The position numbers and the translations under genes are program-made. Shown here piece after piece: positions 63,378 through 64,000 of a stretch of 64,000 bases of DNA (position 1 is its first letter; each line of letters starts with the position of its first letter). The notes beneath the pieces are model-generated. The model saw only the letters and a list, made by a program, of their open reading frames with translations. It ran no database searches and was not told where the DNA came from. This stretch comes from Roseiarcus sp963781895 (GTDB lineage Bacteria > Pseudomonadota > Alphaproteobacteria > Rhizobiales > Beijerinckiaceae), in NCBI GenBank assembly GCA_963781895.1, contig CAWAIM010000046.1, forward strand, positions 1 to 64,000, given 5' to 3'.

Positions 63378-63923
63378 TCAGCCTTTGGCTTTCTTGGCCT
63401 TCTGTGCCCGCTCGATGCCTTCCCGCACCAGCGTGCGCGCCTCCTCGGCGTCGCCCCAGCGCATGATCTTGACGAACTTGCCCGGCTCGAGATCCTTGTA
63501 ATGAGCGAAGAAATGCTCGATCTGCTGGATCGTGATCGAAGGCAGGTCGGTGTGATTCTTGATATGCGCGTAGCGCTGCGTGAGCTTCGCCGAAGGGACG
63601 GCCAACAGCTTTTCGTCGCCGCCCGCCTCGTCCTCCATCAGCAGCACGCCGACGATCTTGCAGCTCATGACCGCGCCGGGAGCGATGGCGCGCGTATTGG
63701 CGACGATGACGTCGCACGGGTCGCCGTCATTGGACAGCGTATGGGGGATGAATCCGTAGTTTCCCGGATAGCGCATCGACGTGTACAGAAAGCGGTCGAC
63801 AAACAGCGCGCCGCTCTCCTTGTCCATCTCGTATTTGATCGGTTCGCCGCCGATCGGCACTTCGATCACCACATTGACGTCGTCCGGCGGGTTCTTGCCG
63901 ATTGAGACCGCATTGAGGTTCAC
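63378..63923 (-). CDS. ppa: Inorganic pyrophosphatase (family I)
   Basis: A 181-residue Mg-dependent enzyme hydrolysing pyrophosphate to drive biosynthesis. The signature DGDPCDVIV is at about 66-74; VIEVPIGGEPIKYEMDKESG and SMRYPGNYGFIPHTLSNDGD are the conserved N-terminal active-site segments, with KHFFAHYKDLEPGKFVKI-type residues later. ATG at 63923. Intact and probably essential. Confidence 0.97.
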   Translation of the reverse strand: MNLNAVSIGKNPPDDVNVVIEVPIGGEPIKYEMDKESGALFVDRFLYTSMRYPGNYGFIPHTLSNDGDPCDVIVANTRAIAPGAVMSCKIVGVLLMEDEAGGDEKLLAVPSAKLTQRYAHIKNHTDLPSITIQQIEHFFAHYKDLEPGKFVKIMRWGDAEEARTLVREGIERAQKAKKAKG

Positions 63924-64000
63924 GTCAGAACTCCGCAGGTTGCCGCGCCCGGGCGGACGGCGGCCAGTCGAAACCGCCTCATGAGGGGAGACGGCGGCTC

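Overview
This 64 kb window looks like chromosomal DNA of a high-GC alphaproteobacterium of the Rhizobiales (Hyphomicrobiales). The evidence is the presence of CtrA and CpdR (the cell-cycle phosphorelay of this class), a three-gene pntAA/pntAB/pntB transhydrogenase, a CIRCE-controlled groESL operon, an mmgR/alpha-r8-type sRNA beside an inositol-monophosphatase-family gene, and a ROSE-like RNA thermometer in front of an hsp20 gene. Several genes suggest the Beijerinckiaceae/Methylocystaceae neighbourhood, but the sequence alone does not settle the genus.

Layout. 1-1,320: one copy of a long dispersed repeat and a RAYT (REP-associated tyrosine transposase) gene between ~31 bp inverted repeats. 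1,350-14,223: a long leftward run with a carbonic anhydrase, a pirin, a methyltransferase, a DHA2 efflux pump with its Rrf2-type regulator, a phosphopantetheinyl transferase, a Pls/PosA-type membrane-bound peptide synthetase, a GNAT acetyltransferase and an Orn/Lys/Arg decarboxylase; this is the best candidate for an undescribed specialised-metabolite or polycation system. 14,399-17,441: a small conserved-looking protein, a large polytopic membrane protein and a small secreted protein. 17,776-25,232: an amidase, a peptide-type substrate-binding protein, a DUF2852 protein and a DppBCDF-type ABC transporter. 25,273-28,417: lptE-leuS. 28,608-33,785: a ParB-like protein, a symporter-like protein, hisN, the mmgR-like sRNA, N-formylglutamate amidohydrolase and cpdR. 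33,983-43,304: stress and envelope genes (Gly/Tyr-rich protein, groESL, SbmA/BacA-like ABC exporter, META protein, hsp20, an Ala/Pro-rich protein) and threonine aldolase. 43,676-55,094: core metabolism and cell cycle (gltBD, ctrA, fliJ, pntAA-pntAB-pntB). 55,095-59,330: an accessory patch full of repeats, two exported proteins of unknown role, a truncated secreted ORF and a decayed FkbM methyltransferase. 59,330-63,923: GST, MATE pump, nucleoside hydrolase, D-lyxose-isomerase-like protein and inorganic pyrophosphatase.

How the genes work together. gltBD assimilates ammonia; the transhydrogenase supplies the NADPH used by glutamate synthase and other reductive reactions; mmgR in relatives links nitrogen status to carbon storage. 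CtrA and CpdR control cell-cycle progression. groESL and hsp20 carry distinct heat-shock controls (RpoH-like promoters, CIRCE, thermometer). The 5.5-14 kb cluster could make, load, modify and export an amine-rich product, but that is inference.

A strong caveat: at least thirteen otherwise well-conserved genes, including gltB and pntB, are split by one single-base shift each (two in the Pls/PosA gene). These look more like consensus errors than decay, so I annotate the affected loci as whole genes and give the approximate shift position. The FkbM locus, with several shifts among repeats, is the one likely to be a true pseudogene.
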